Below are positions 44,212 through 57,192 of a stretch of 64,000 nucleotides of DNA, in pieces (the stretch's first letter is position 1; each line of letters starts with the position of its first letter). The stretch comes from Nageia nagi (lineage: Eukaryota; Pinophyta). Below the pieces are notes generated by a model. That model saw only the letters and a program-made list of their open reading frames with translations. It was not told the DNA's origin and ran no database searches. Position numbers and translations under genes: made by a program. The stretch lies in contig JBITNC010000001.1 of the NCBI GenBank assembly GCA_050084985.1, positions 29,574,001-29,638,000 of the forward strand. The letters are read 5' to 3'.

Positions 44212-44223
44212 TGGTATCAAAGT
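44212..44223 (+). promoter_or_regulatory. Primer-binding site of the chromovirus-type gypsy
   Basis: tggtatcaaagt, a common plant gypsy PBS of the initiator-Met type, directly follows gtgttaca. Confidence 0.75.
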
Positions 44224-44336
44224 GTGAAGTTCAAACCTTCAGGCCTTTGGTACATGACTCTTTTGCTATAAGAGTTTAGGAGGTTGAGATGTGTATATTT
44301 TAACCTAATGATAAAATCATTTTGTAGAATCAGATT

Positions 44337-46860
44337 ATGGTACTCCCAAGATATGTAACAAGAGCTTCTAGCAACCTACAACAAGGTGTAGGGAATGGTC
44401 TCCTTATGAATGCTAATACAAGGAAAAATATAAGGAATGTTAGAATTCAAAATGCAAGGAACAAGAATATGAGAAATACAAATGGAAGCAAACCTAATAA
44501 TAATGAAATCAAGAGTTTTGTTAGCCATTCCACTAGTAATAATGAAGGTGAAGAAGTCATCAGAAGATTACAAGAGCAAGTGGTAGAAAAATAAGAAATT
44601 ATAAATAATTTGCTAAATGAACAAGCTGAACATCCACAAGAAGAACTTATTCTAGAATAATCAAGGCTTGAAGGGATAAATGACCAAATTCAGGCAAGGA
44701 TTGAACATGAGCTTGCTTCAGATCTTAAGAAAGCCTAGATCTTGAAGTTTAACGATAAGTAGGAGGGTGAGCAACCTAAGGTATGGTTAGAAGAAGCATA
44801 AATGTACTTCTCTATGAAGAACTTATATGCAAAAACCTAAATAGTTTGGGCTACTTATAATTGTTAGGAAATTGTACTAGAATGGTGGAATGCTTACAAG
44901 ATTGAGCATGGGATCTAGTATCTTAAGTGGTCAAACTTTGTTGTAGCATTTTAGAAAAGATTCATTACCAAAATGTATTATGACAAAAAGTATGAATAAT
45001 ACTATACCTTGCAACAAAGATCCATGAGTTCCAAATATACCATCAAAAATTTGTTAGACATACACAAATATGTTCCTAAAGAAAAAATAATATGAAAGTT
45101 CATAGGTTTCTTATCAAGTTAGACCCTAAGATCAAGATTGTGGTGAATGTATTAAGCCCCAAAATGCTCAAAGAAGTGTATGATCTTGTGAAGAGAGCAA
45201 TTTGGGCATCAAAAAGCCTTCATAAACTACAATCTTCTAGATGAAAAAGAAAAGGAAATCTACTAAAAGTGTAATAAACCAAGATTCTTGAGATGGGAAC
45301 AAAAATATCAAGCACAACAACTAAGAAACAAAAAGATCAAGGATAATAATCATGGTCATAAAAATGGTAATCAACCTAAGTTTAAGAAAAGGCCATTTGG
45401 AAATAAAAGTAACAAAAAGAAGAACTTTCAAAGGAAAAATTAGTGGGTTTCCAAAAATAAAATGATAACCATGGGAATGGAAGTCAAGGGTCCTAGAACC
45501 ATAGTCAAGGGTTTTTAGAAAAAAAGAATAATCAAAATGCACCAAGGATAAGTTTTTAGAATAGAAAAAGGGTCCTAAAGATGGATGTTGGAAATGTAGT
45601 GGAGCTCATTATGCAAATTAGTGTCCTTTAAAAATGGATTGGCCTAAAGAGCATTGTATTTTACAACTATTGGATTAGCATAAACTAGAGGAAAAACCAC
45701 TCCCCTTCAAATTTTGGGTAAATTCTCTAATAAATATTTTAGGGTTTTAATAGATTATGGTGCTACAGATACTTTTATTTCAAATTCCTTAGTTAAAGAC
45801 ATATCTAAGGCACCAAAATTTTTGACAAATGGATGACAAGTGGAGTTTGGATTTGGAAAGAAGTACCCTATTAGATAGTGTTTTAGAAATATTTAAATAG
45901 AATTACCAAGCGATCTACCATTTGGGATTTGTATGTGGTTCCATTAGCCTCCTATGATATCATTTTGGGCATGGATTGGTTAATGGATCATAAAGCCTTA
46001 ATCAAATTTCAAGAAATATGGATAGAATACATTAATGATTCTTAAACTAATATAAGTTCTACAATGATTAAGGACCTTTTGAGCCTTATTTAATCATAGC
46101 CATGTAAATAAAAATAAGTATAAGAAAAAGAGAGATGATATATGTAGTCAAAGTTAAAGAGGTTGAGAAAAATGAGAAGGATGTTGAGCTACTAAATAAG
46201 TACCCTTCACTACAAGAATACATAAATGCATTCCTTGATGACCTACCAAGTTTGCCTCCTAAATGAGAATTTGATTTCTCAATAGACTTGGTACTTGGAG
46301 TAGATCCTATTTCTAAAACTCTATACAAAATGAGTACCATTGAGATGCAAGAGTTTAAAGTACAATTGTAGGATCTCTTAGAAAGGGGTTGATAAAACCT
46401 TATTTATCACCATGGGGTGCTCCAATTTTATTTGTAAAGAAGAAGGATGGTACCCTAAGGTTGTACATTGATTACAAAATGCTAAACAAATTCACCATCA
46501 AAAATAGGTATCCACTACATAGGATGGATGATTTATTTGATTAGCTTAAGGATGTTGCTATCTTTTCAAGGATATATTTAAGATTAGGATACCATAAATT
46601 GAGGATCAAGAGCTCATATACTCATAAGACAACTTTTAAAACCATTTATGGATATTATGAGTTTATGGTAATAACCTTAGGGTTAGCTAATGCTCTTGCA
46701 ACTTTCATGAATTTGATGAATAGTGTGTATCAAGAGTATCTCGATAAGTTTGTATTGATATTTCTTGATGACATCCTCATATATTCAAGAAATGAGGAAG
46801 AGCATAACCACCACTTGAGAATGGCTCTAGAAGTGTTAAGGAGAAATCAATTATATGAAA
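44337..46860 (+). pseudogene. Gypsy gag-protease-RT relic (chromovirus type), cut by gap
   Basis: Gag starts at MVLPRYVTRASSN (44337) and continues through many stops to a zinc knuckle-like CWKCSGAHYAN.C (about 45586-45625, last Cys kept, a TAG in between). Protease shows VLIDYGATDTFIS (about 45740). ASYDIILGMDWL follows (about 45950). RT reads [39 protein letters not shown], and FLDDILIYSRNEEEH (46599-46860). Many stops are TAG or TAA where Trp or Gln is expected, as after C-to-T decay. RT is truncated by the N run. Confidence 0.88.
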
Positions 46861-46960
46861 NNNNNNNNNNNNNNNNNNNNNNNNNNNNNNNNNNNNNNNN
46901 NNNNNNNNNNNNNNNNNNNNNNNNNNNNNNNNNNNNNNNNNNNNNNNNNNNNNNNNNNNN
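46861..46960. other. Assembly gap (100 N)
   Basis: Exactly 100 N, a conventional gap of unknown size. It lies inside gypsy RT, and the sequence on the right is not the expected RT continuation. The two sides may not be adjacent in the genome. Confidence 0.98.
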
Positions 46961-49560
46961 AAAAATTAGAGCTTCTATGGATGTATGACCTTATAGGGGA
47001 ATTTATAATAATTGTAAAGGCCAATAAGAAGTGACTGACATTGAATCATGAAGTCCAGTCACACATTAAATATTTTGCTAATCAAATGGAATAGAAAGCT
47101 GAGACCTCTTTAGAGTGAAAATTTTGTATATTAGATAAGGCATGGATGGACCTAGAAGGGGTGAAAAAATATAGATTATGGGATATGAGAAGGCAAGATT
47201 TAACCTTGGCCTCGAAGGTTATTGTGAAATTGGGGGATGAGTTGAAATGGGGGCTCAATTTAATTAATTATTTTACAAAATTTAGATTTGAATACACCAC
47301 CAAAGGCATGCATGTAGAGAATAAGCCTTTTGGTTAATTTAAACATGACAAGTATTGGTACTCATAGTACCATAAATACCCATTACCAAAAAAAGGGCAA
47401 CCTTTGTTAGCTAATTTTCAAGGAAAGGCATTAGAGGAAGACTAGCCATTAGCACAAAGGGCTGAGGAGTTGAGGGATATAAAGAGAAGAAAAATTGAAG
47501 AAGGTTCCAATTCAAATATAGCATCAAGGAAGAGAAAGAAGACTCCAGTAGACACACCTACTGCATTTGAGGAATCTTCCCCAAAAAAGAATAAGAAAAT
47601 TAGATTATTAATCAAAAACTAGTTATAGGATAAAAGACCCCAAAAAAGGTTCAATCTCATAAGGAGCTAATAGTTCCTAAGAAGGTCCCATCCCTGCAAG
47701 CACTACTAAAAGAGCCTAATAAAAGTGTTGGAGATACAAAGCTTATTGATGTGGAAACCCATTGACCCTAGAGTATAGACACCATTGTATTTCAAGACAC
47801 TTAGGAAGAGTCAAGAGATAAGGTATAATAAGGGGGAGGGAATGTACTAAGCATAGGAGGAATAGGATTCAATGGAGAAGAGGGTAGGATCTGGTGGATT
47901 AGAGGGCAAAGATGTGATGATGATGATGATGAAGGAAAGAAGAAAGACTTTATCCTAACAGATAAGACTTTTAAAGAGGAAGAACTAGCTATTGAAGAGG
48001 AAGTAGTATAATAGAAAGAGCAAATTATAAAGACAAGGAAGGAGAAAGCAAAGGAAATGGCTTCCCTGACAACCCTTGCATCAACTTATAAAATGGTTAT
48101 GCCTAAACATTATTTAATTTCTTATTTTACCACCATGGGTAAGGAGATTCAAAGTATTTTTTCTACCTAAGTGGTAGAGCCCATTTATTGGATAACATTT
48201 GTAAATAAAGCCCCTACACTCCCTAAACAACAAGAAAGATTATTGAGTAGGGTAACTGCTACATGAGATATAAGGATAACTCAAATGCCCTTTAAGGATG
48301 AGAAATTAGATAAAAGTACACCTTCCATGATAGTAGATGTGAAAATGCAAAATGCCCCAAAAGTATATCAATCTATATTTTTGGTTAATGCTTCTCTTAC
48401 AATAGGAAAAAGTCTATAGTCAATGGAGAATAAAATAGAAAAATTAAATAAAAGGATTGAGCAACACATAGGAGAAGGCTCAAGGAAAGATAAAATAATG
48501 GTCGGGATATAAAATAAAAATAAGAAGTTGATTAACAAACTGGCCAAATAAAAAAACTTAGCATGAAAAAAGCTTATTGGAAGCAAAGGTAGAGCTGGAC
48601 AAGCTCAAGAAGAAAATTAAATATTTAAAGGCTCAGTCCAATGTAGTAGATAGATAAAGAGCTCAAAAAATGGAAAAAGAGCTAAAAAAGGTAGCAACAG
48701 TAAATAAAATTTTGAATGATGATAAAATAAAGCTGCTACAAATAATTAAATACTTCAAGAAGAACCTAACTGAGCAGGTTGGAGAAAAAATGGTAATCTT
48801 ATCCAAGCTTTTTCATTTGAAAAATTAGTCAAAATAGACTATTATTTTGTATGGTGCTTAAATTTCCCTACAATAGTTAGCCTTAGCATCCCTAAGAGTA
48901 AAGATTAAAGAAATGCAATGCTAGCTAAGGGTAATAATAGAGAAAGACCTAGCCATAGTAACACTAAGGCCCAAGAATTTTTTTTTAATAAGAATAAAAG
49001 AAATTTGTGATTTAAAAAAATTATTAATGGCCTTGGACCTGGATAAGGATCAACTAAAAGTAGAAATTAGTTTTGTAAATATGTATTTCAATTCTTTGAT
49101 TCAATTGAAAGTTCCCAAATTATGGGAAAAGGTAGATGTATAGAGTAATACTAACCATTGGGTGGCCAATACTAAATCATTCTTTGAGCAAGATGCTATA
49201 ATAAATTTTTCTGAGAAGAAAATCTTAGACTTGCAAGACATGAATTAGCAAGCTCAAGAGGCTATCATAATAATTTGAATGCTAGAAGGCTCAAGGATGT
49301 TCTAATGGGTTTTAGAGAAAATATTGGAAAGTTTCAAGAATGCCCCATCATTTCACAAGTAGATGATAACAACCTCCAAGATCTATATGCAAAACTTGAG
49401 TCCTTATTTCTTACAGAGTTAGCAGCCCAACTACAAGTCCCATAGAATGATAAATCTGGGCAAGCCAACTATAGCATTCATTGAGGGTTCTCTTCTCTAG
49501 CAAGATAAAGACCCCAAAGAGCAACCAAAAGATTATCATTCTTGCAGAATCACACTCTTG
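46961..49560 (+). pseudogene. Long decayed reading frame of unknown type
   Basis: Plus-strand pieces read like one degraded protein: WMDLEGVKKYRLWDMRRQDLTLASKVIVKLGDELKWG (47140-47260), HKYPLPKKGQPLLANFQGKALEE (47370-47440), a Lys/Arg-rich piece with SRKRKKTPVDTPT (about 47530), KHYLISYFTTMGKEIQS (48110-48150), then lysine-rich heptad-like stretches (48420-48760) suggesting a coiled coil, and FRENIGKFQECPIISQVDDNNLQDLYAKLESL (49310-49410). Stops are mostly TAG/TAA. I see no RT or integrase motifs. It may be an extra ORF of a gypsy-like or LARD element, or a relic host gene. Confidence 0.5.
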
Positions 49561-51349
49561 CAAGTAAAATTCATTTATTCATTTTCCCCACAAATAAAAT
49601 TCTTTCTATATTTTTTGTTTCTTATTTCCCTTTCTTTCTTAACTATAAATACTTTTACAAAGTTTAGTCTTGAGTTTGTATTGTATATACTTAGTCTTTG
49701 TCCCTAGAGTCAAGCACTGTATATGTTCTTAGTTAGGATTCAAATTATGTCTAAGTCATTTTCAAATCATGTTTGCCTAGTTTGGGTCCTAGTTAGTAGA
49801 AGGTCACTCAACACCATCATTTTGTTCAAGGTGGGTGTTATTTGTAAATGGCACACAAGTCATGTCCCAGTGGTGTATATAAATCATATTATATAAAGAG
49901 TCCCATTTTATAGAAAATGGCTAATGCATTCTAGGTATTATATTATATAGAGTTGGTATATTTTTCTAATTCAAGTTTGGGCCCTATCGAGACTTAAGTT
50001 CCTTATATTTTGGCTTAGCGTAGTCTAAGTATTATTTTTGGGCCTTGTATATGAGTGTTAGTTTTTGGTTAAGTCATGTAGTGAGAAATGTTGTAAAATT
50101 CAAGTAGGTTGCATCCATAGATTTCTAATGGTGATGTCATATGTTTTGGCAAAAATCAATGGGCTTTAGATGTCTTAGTCAACGGGTAGTCCAGATAGGC
50201 TTCATGGTGGGAAATGTTCATACATTTATATTCACAAAACCCCATTAGTTCTAAGTGATGATGTCACATTTTTTAGGAGAAATTGGTGGTTAGTAAGTCC
50301 ACAAGAAGTCTCAAGTTTTAGCAATACTTGTTAAGGTGTGGTAGGACCCACCCACAATAGTAAAGACTATAAGAGGAGATGAACACCTAAGTCCACCTGA
50401 TCAAGGGTGTATGATCCTAGGGACTCTATCAATGTGTTGACTACAACTCATTTCGACATGGAAGTAGTAGTTCACTCTTAATTTTGAAAGGCTACATCTT
50501 ACCTTCACCCTTACAGTATTCAACATTGAAATTATAGATAAAAATATTTAATGATTGCAAAGAGTTGGTAGACTATCGAGTGCTAAAATGGCTTGATTAT
50601 ACTTACAAAAATAGTAGATCATACCTCATAAATTCAAAAATAGTTTTGAATTAACCATGTTAGAAGATAAAGATGATTGATTGTGGCTAGATACATACAA
50701 GATTGAAGATCTACAAATTCCAAGAATCAATGCTGCATTTGAACCATGCTCCATAACTACTTGCATTTATAAAATTTTATGTAAATATTATAAATATTTA
50801 AGTTTGTATAATGTTTAGTCAAAGGGATAGATATAGTTATTAATGGTGGAAAACCACCCATTGTAAATAGAACATTATAAATAGTGGACTATTAGAAGTC
50901 CAATAGGTTGAACATTTTAGCAAAGTTGCCCATTGTAAGAATTATTTTCATATATGATAATGAAATATGGTGATATTTTGCCTCTTTAATTATATGGTTG
51001 TTATCTCATTTTATGATTATTGTGTATGAGGCTTTGTTTGAAATTATGGCTGTGTATTACAATTGTGAGACCCCATGGGTGAGATAGTTGTTCTATTCTT
51101 TGTCCTAACTATGGATTACTACCTGTGTAATGATGCTCAAGCTAATTAGTTTAGTCTATTTTTCATATTATTCTTAGATAGGAACTAACCTATAACCCAT
51201 AGATTGAGCAAAACCCCCATAAGTGCACAATACCACCACCTTCTGCTCATTTAAGGAACCTATTGTTATCAAAGTGGTGTAGAAATTGCCAGACCAAACC
51301 CTTAGGTTGCATTAATCTAATCAAAAATTTCTACAAGCTTTATTTTTGG
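49561..51349. other. LTR-like non-coding DNA
   Basis: A TATA-like ctataaatac lies at 49644-49653 and a PBS-like tgttatcaaagtggtg at about 51269-51284. This suggests an LTR spanning much of this stretch, ending just before 51269. No paired copy was found in the window. Confidence 0.4.
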
Positions 51350-51690
51350 ATTATATGGTACTAATTTAAATAATTTCATATCACATCATATGCTATATTT
51401 AAATAATTTCATATCACATGGTCTATGTAGATCTTTCAATGGGAGGTATAAATTTGTTGAAGGTTTTAGATAACATATTTGATGCTTATATTACTTCATG
51501 AGGTTTCATATTGGTGTATTTAAATCATTTCATATCATATACATAATGCACTTCATTCATTTCATATCATAAAATGCACTTAGATCATTTCATATCATAT
51601 ACATGGTGTATTTATATCATTTCATATCATATGTTGGTGTATTCAGATGATTTCATATCATATGATGCATTTGAATCATATGGGTTAAAT
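51350..51690. repeat. ~31-bp tandem repeats (tttcatatcatat)
   Basis: tttcatatcatat followed by gtgtatttaaatca variants starts at about 51377, 51409, 51527, 51557, 51588, 51619 and 51650. Spacing is 30-32 bp within each cluster. Confidence 0.78.
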
Positions 51691-52233
51691 AATTGCTTTC
51701 CGTCTCTAAGTGTTGAGATCTTGTGGGTTGGATGTATTTACCTCTAGGAGACCTGTATGAAGCATCTAAGTTGGTTGTATGGTAATATTATGAATAATGT
51801 TGAAGCATAATAGTGATATCACTATTATAATTCATGATGTTTCCTATAGGTTCTCTAGGGGGTAAGACATCCAACCTTTATATTTTATTGTGCTTATTGT
51901 GGAGGTAAGATAATATAGAATTTACATTTCTAGGTTGAATAATCACTTTCATTATTAAAGCCATTTTTTGGATTATATAGTATTGTATTTAAATCATTTC
52001 ATATTTTTGGATCATATTTCAGCTTTTGGGCCCTATTTTTGGACATGAAAATTATGCAATGTAGATAGAACATGAACACAAAGATAAGCACAATAAGATT
52101 CAAATATTATCTATAATTATAATAAGTATTAAAAGCATGTTTTTATGTGTTTGGATAAGTATTATAAGCATATTTTTTCCAACTTACCACTTTTGGATTG
52201 GTTTTTGACACTTTCTTAAAGTATAGTATTTCA
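51691..52233. other. Unclassified AT-rich DNA
   Basis: No coding frame. One more isolated tttcatat unit occurs at 51987. Nothing else was recognised. Confidence 0.45.
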
Positions 52234-53388
52234 TCGTAGACACCTAAAATCTACACTTTTTATGAATAATGAATTATTAGTATTGTACATGCCTAACTCA
52301 TGTTTTTATTTATTTTATGGTTTTAACCCCATTATCAGAATACTTAAAAAAAACTATTGAAATATTCAAAAGAGCTATAATTCACTTAAATGTGAAAAAG
52401 GGGATTAATACACTTAAAGGCTAAATAAATGTGCAAAAAAGTATTTTCAAGATAACTAAATTAAGTTATGGGTGGACTATATATGTCAATGAAAAATTAT
52501 AATTCTCTTCTTGGTGCTCATTCACTCACTTATGCTATTGTGATTATTGCTCTCATTTTGCTCTAAGATTGCACAAGCTAGGGTTTCAAACTTTAGAGAT
52601 GATTTCTACCATCAATTGCTCATGAAATTCAATCCAAATATACTTGGTGACATTATTGTCATGAAATTTAGGTTATATTACTATACTTTGTATATTTTGT
52701 GGTTGACTTCAAATTTGATGAGGATTCCACCATGGAAATGATAAGGAGTTTAAATAATTGTATCCTTTTCATGATTGTGTGTATATAGTATGCTTATTAG
52801 GCTAGAATCATAGTAAATTGCATTTATAATTAAATTATTTGTATTGTTTATCCATTAGTTTTATAGATCCATGGTTACAATCTAATTTAAACTTCTTGGA
52901 TGTTCTTGGATCCTTTTAGATCTAAAGCATTTAGGTTTCTTGATTTGATCTAGGGTTTGAAGGTTTAAACTTTGGATTATAGTATAATTGCTCAATTTCT
53001 TAGACAAATATAAATTTTTTAATTCAATATTTATTTGAAATATTGGTCGTAGGCATATGCACATTTGCACAATAGGCATTTCTACATTTTATTACTCTAT
53101 TGAATTAGAGTTAGGGGGATCATGTTGCCAATCGAGATGAGGAAACTCACCTAAAGCTTTCTTGAGTGCCTTAAGGGGTTTAAGTTGAAGGCTCCCCTAT
53201 ATATTAGTGTTTATTTAGGGTGTTTGATCTCAAATATTTATAGACTTGAATGTTTCATTTGAATATCTACAAGCATTTATTCAAGATTCTTGGTCATTCT
53301 TTCTAAGTTATGTAAATTTGAAATTATTGTGGTATTTGACATATTTATGTGTGTTGAATCCAATAAGAAGGAATTTTGGATTTACACT
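52234..53388 (+). repeat. Probable Tat-like gypsy 5' LTR (unpaired)
   Basis: It begins cgtagacacctaaaatctac, close to the tgttaacacctaaaaagg start of the other Tat-like LTR. It ends near ggatttacacta before a PBS-like ttggtgaaccc (53391-53401). Length is about 1.15 kb. No internal coding part follows: the DNA switches to a minus-strand copia within about 10 bases. Confidence 0.5.
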
Positions 53389-53399
53389 AATTGGTGAAC

Positions 53400-55795
53400 C
53401 CAATATGAACATTATTCTCTAATTGGATTAGGTCTTCATCACCATACATTTTCAAAATTTCAAGACTTGCTACAACTTGACCAAGTTCATGTGCTTGACT
53501 TCTAGTGAGTCTTGTTTGAAAATTTGCATCTAGAATTTGAGAAGGAGGATGAGAGGAGAGTGTTATTTTACCTTTTCTTGTGCTCAAATTAATTATACAA
53601 TCATCATTATCACTTAATAATATTAAAGGAATTTAATAATCACTTGAAGAAGAGCTCTTTTATGGACATGGAATGGAGAATTGATGGTTAGAATGTACAT
53701 TGGATTGAATATTTGAAGTATTAGGTTGAACATTTGAATAGGTATCATCATTAGATCCATCATTTAAAAATATTTTTTGATCATCATGCTTTACCCCTTC
53801 ATCAAAAATTACATCTCTTAAAATTACAAACTTGTGCATCTTTGGATTGTAGAGCCAAATAATTAAAAACTCTAAATGATTTATATTTTATTTTCTTTTA
53901 TACCATGCCTCATAGGGGTGATACCCTCCAATGTACTAGTTGAACTTATATTCAAAATATAGATAATATTCCTACAATAATCAACCCAATACATTTTGCT
54001 TAAATTTTTATTTTAAGCATACTCCTAGCCTTTTCAACAATGGTTATATTCTTGCATTAAACAACATCGTTTTATTATGGAGTATAGGAAGCTGTAGGTT
54101 GCCTTTCTATTCCACAATCCTTACAAAATTGGAGGAAGTAATTTGAACAAAACTCTCCCCTTCTATCAATTCTTAAGCATTTTAAAAAATACCCACTTTG
54201 ATTCTCAACATTATTTTTGAAATATCTGAAATATTCAAAAGCCTCATCTTTTCTTTTTTCAAGAAGTAAATCCAACAAATTCTTGAAAGTCATTAATCAA
54301 AGTAAGAAAGTAAGAATTGTTACCCAAAATCTTTATTTGCATTGGCCCACATATATTATAATGCATCAATTGGAGTGGAAAGGATTCTTTCCATGCTTAT
54401 CCTATTGGAAAAGTTGATCTTGAGTGCTTTCCTAAATCACAACCTTCACAAAATTCTTTTTGGTCTTCAACCTTGGGTAGCCTTGTACCATTGTGAAAAT
54501 TTTTATTTTCAATAGCCACATTTACAAATTGGGTACCTTAGCCACCAAATATTATAGGAAACAACCTATTCTTAGTCATTGGAATTGTAGTGACCAGCCT
54601 ATGACCATGATTTTTATCATAAATTATACATTTACCATCATTAAATATTAATTTTTAATTATTTTTTATTATTTTTCCAACATGTAATAAGTTGTAATTT
54701 GAATTGTAGAATATATGTCATTTACCTTATTGGAATCTTCTTTGGCATTCACATTTATGAATCCAATTCCCTCAACTTACAATGCATTAGCATTTTCAAG
54801 CTTGATTGTGGATTTGTAGGAGTTATCAATTTTTGTAAACAAATCTTCCTTGTCAGTCATGTAGTTAGAGTAGCTTGTGTCAAGTATCCATTTCTCTTTC
54901 ATATTTCAATCAGACTTGCTAATTTTTGAGATTCATCATCCTCCCTATAATTTGCATTACTTCTTCCTTCTTGAGAAGCCTTCAACCTACAATATCTCTT
55001 ATAGTGACCAAATTTATTTCAATAGTAACATTTATTGTTTTGTTTATCACCTCTACTCCTTTCTTGGCCTCTCCCTTGTGCAACTCCTCTTCTTCCTTTT
55101 CATCTTCCTTGACACTTGTATAGAATTCACCCTCATTGGATCAAAAAGCCTTCTCATCAACACCTCCAACACTTGAAGATGTAGGTTCTTGGAGTCTTTC
55201 TTCATGGGACATCAATGAACCAATCAATCGATCAAATTAAGAGTAGAAAGATTTTTTCTCTCTTGAATTATAATATATAAACTCTTCCATTTGGGAAGAA
55301 GAGTTATCAAAACCTTCTTTACCAAAACTTCATTATTAACCTCTTCACCAAGAGCCTTCATTTTATTTACACAAGATTACACTCACACAATAATCTCTAA
55401 TTTTTTTATTTTTTTGCATTTTGAGATTCTTAAAATCTATCTTCAAAGTTTGAAGCTTCACTTGCTTCACTTATGCACTACCTTTGTATACTTCCTTCAA
55501 AGCATTCCATGCTTCTTAAGCTAATGTGAATGGATAGATTCTTGAAAATATGCTCTTGTACAAGTTCATTTGAATATGGTAGAGTGCACAATTGTTCTTC
55601 TTTTGTGCTTCCTTTATAAATATCATTTCATAGGTTGAGAGAACACTCCAATCAGCTAATTCACTATAACCTTTCTCCATAATATCCCAAAATTCTTTTC
55701 TTATGTGTAGAGTTTTCATTTTAATACTCCAGTACTCATAGTCCTCTCTATGGAATTATAGGATTGGCCATGAGTTGTTATTGTTAGTAACCATT
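53400..55795 (-). pseudogene. copia-4 relic: gag to integrase (minus)
   Basis: The minus strand from 55795 down reads MVTNNNNSWPIL, REDYEYWSIKMKTL, EFWDIMEKGY (gag, same type as copia-1), then a gag-NC region near 55000-55100. The protease and pre-integrase region is badly decayed (54400-54950). Integrase is visible at 54293-54075 with FRYFKNNVENQSGYFLKCL and GGEF degraded to RGEF, then CGIERQPTASYTP. The piece 53587-53387 (LDANFQTRLTRSQA) is the linker before RT. RT and RNase H are missing: the relic ends at about 53400. Confidence 0.82.
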
Positions 55796-55895
55796 TTAGA
55801 TTGCATAACTAAATTCTTGTATGATAACTTTTGAGATAGCTTAATAAGTTCTCACAAATTAACCCATAATTTTATTTAACCCAATGACCAATTTG

Positions 55896-55908
55896 GCTCT
55901 GATATCAT
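55896..55908 (-). promoter_or_regulatory. Primer-binding site of copia-4
   Basis: On minus, tgatatcagagcc lies between the 5' LTR end (…atttctca at 55911) and gag. It is an initiator-Met-type PBS. Confidence 0.75.
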
Positions 55909-55910
55909 AA

Positions 55911-56079
55911 TGAGAAATATGCTCATTGAGTATATATAGTTCACCAATGGAACTAGATTATAAACATAGTTGGTTGAGAATGGAATTCTCAATAATAATA
56001 TTAATCTACTACAAACTAATACATAATATCTATGTTTATACTTATATTACACTTACACATGTTCCACAACACTCTAACA
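55911..56079 (-). repeat. copia-4 5' LTR, at least its 3' part
   Basis: On minus it ends gagcatatttctca, preceded by a TATA-like ctatatatactc (about 55934-55945). The outer border is uncertain; a tgttagagtgttgtgg start at 56079 would give a short 169-bp LTR. No partner LTR was found. Confidence 0.5.
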
Positions 56080-56319
56080 ACATCCATAAGAAATTGGAAG
56101 TGAAACAACCAAGAAAAATATAAAATAGTCACACACTTCCCATGAGACAATATGAATAGGTATGCATCATACCAACTAATTAGAGAGGTTGGATCAATTG
56201 TTCAAATGTACAAACTAATCATCAGATTGGTCTAAGGATTGAATTATCAATTGGTCTTTTGAGGACTTGGACCTATAATGTTTGACTATAGAACAAAATA
56301 TCAATTTCATAAGGATGGA

Positions 56320-57192
56320 AAGCTATGATTAGGCTAAAAATTTAAAAATAGTTATCAATCATTGGAGTTGCAATTGGCAACTATTATGCTGCAAACATTA
56401 ATAATCTCTTTACAAAAGGATCCTCTATGAAGAAAAGTATTTGATGCAATGTATTTGAATTACTCTCATTATAAAAGTGAAAATATTGTAGTTTGATTCT
56501 CAACACCATTTTAAGGAGAAGAATTCAAATTTGTAGCATTATTACCAACATCCCCAAGTATACATTAAGGGGGAGTGTTGGAATGTGTAATGCATACATG
56601 GGGATTAATGTTTTTGTGTATTAATCTAAATAACAAGAACAAACTTTATTTTTATAATTACCTAAGTTAGGAGAAAGATTAAAGTCCACTTGTCCAAAAA
56701 GTAGAAATAGAATATAATGGATAATAGTATGCATAAATTATTATCCATCAAACCTTTACAACCTTCAACTCTATATAAGAAAACCATAGGTTGAGATTTG
56801 TAACTACAGAATTTAGTTGTATAAGAAAGAGAACAGTGGTTGTAGGAATAGAATGAGAATAGAGTTTGTAGAGAGACAAATATAGAATACTTGTGGAGAT
56901 CATGGAGAAATGTTGGTAGATAATTCTCATAGATAGTTGATCTATATTTGTGAGTGTTGTACAAGTCGTCAAGACTAGTGTAAGTATAGTAAATAACTAT
57001 TATTACATCATATTGAGCACATGGTGTTGAAAAGAGACATATTGATACATGTATTTTCACTTGAGAGTAATGGATTCATGGAGGATTCAAAGTTGATGTA
57101 CTCTTATATTGAGAGGAACCACTATACATGTTGGTGTTATCTTGTGTGACTTTTATTCATATATTTAATGCAGTAGAGTAGTATTTTTAGCA
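56320..57192 (+). mobile_element. 3' end of a copia element with one LTR
   Basis: A piece reading AN.NNLFTKGSS (about 56392-56425) matches the NIADLFTKG end of copia RNase H. A PPT, attaagggggag, lies at 56564-56575, then an LTR starting tgttggaatgtgtaatgc (56576) with a TATA box ctatataagaaa (about 56772). Its 3' half (gaggaaccactatacat) resembles the 489-bp LTRs. The right end near 57192 (tttttagca) is approximate. Confidence 0.65.

Noticed and set aside
56662-57060. 132-codon minus frame
   Set aside because: It lies within an LTR with TATA box and PPT; no family is recognisable, and AT-rich composition explains the open frame.
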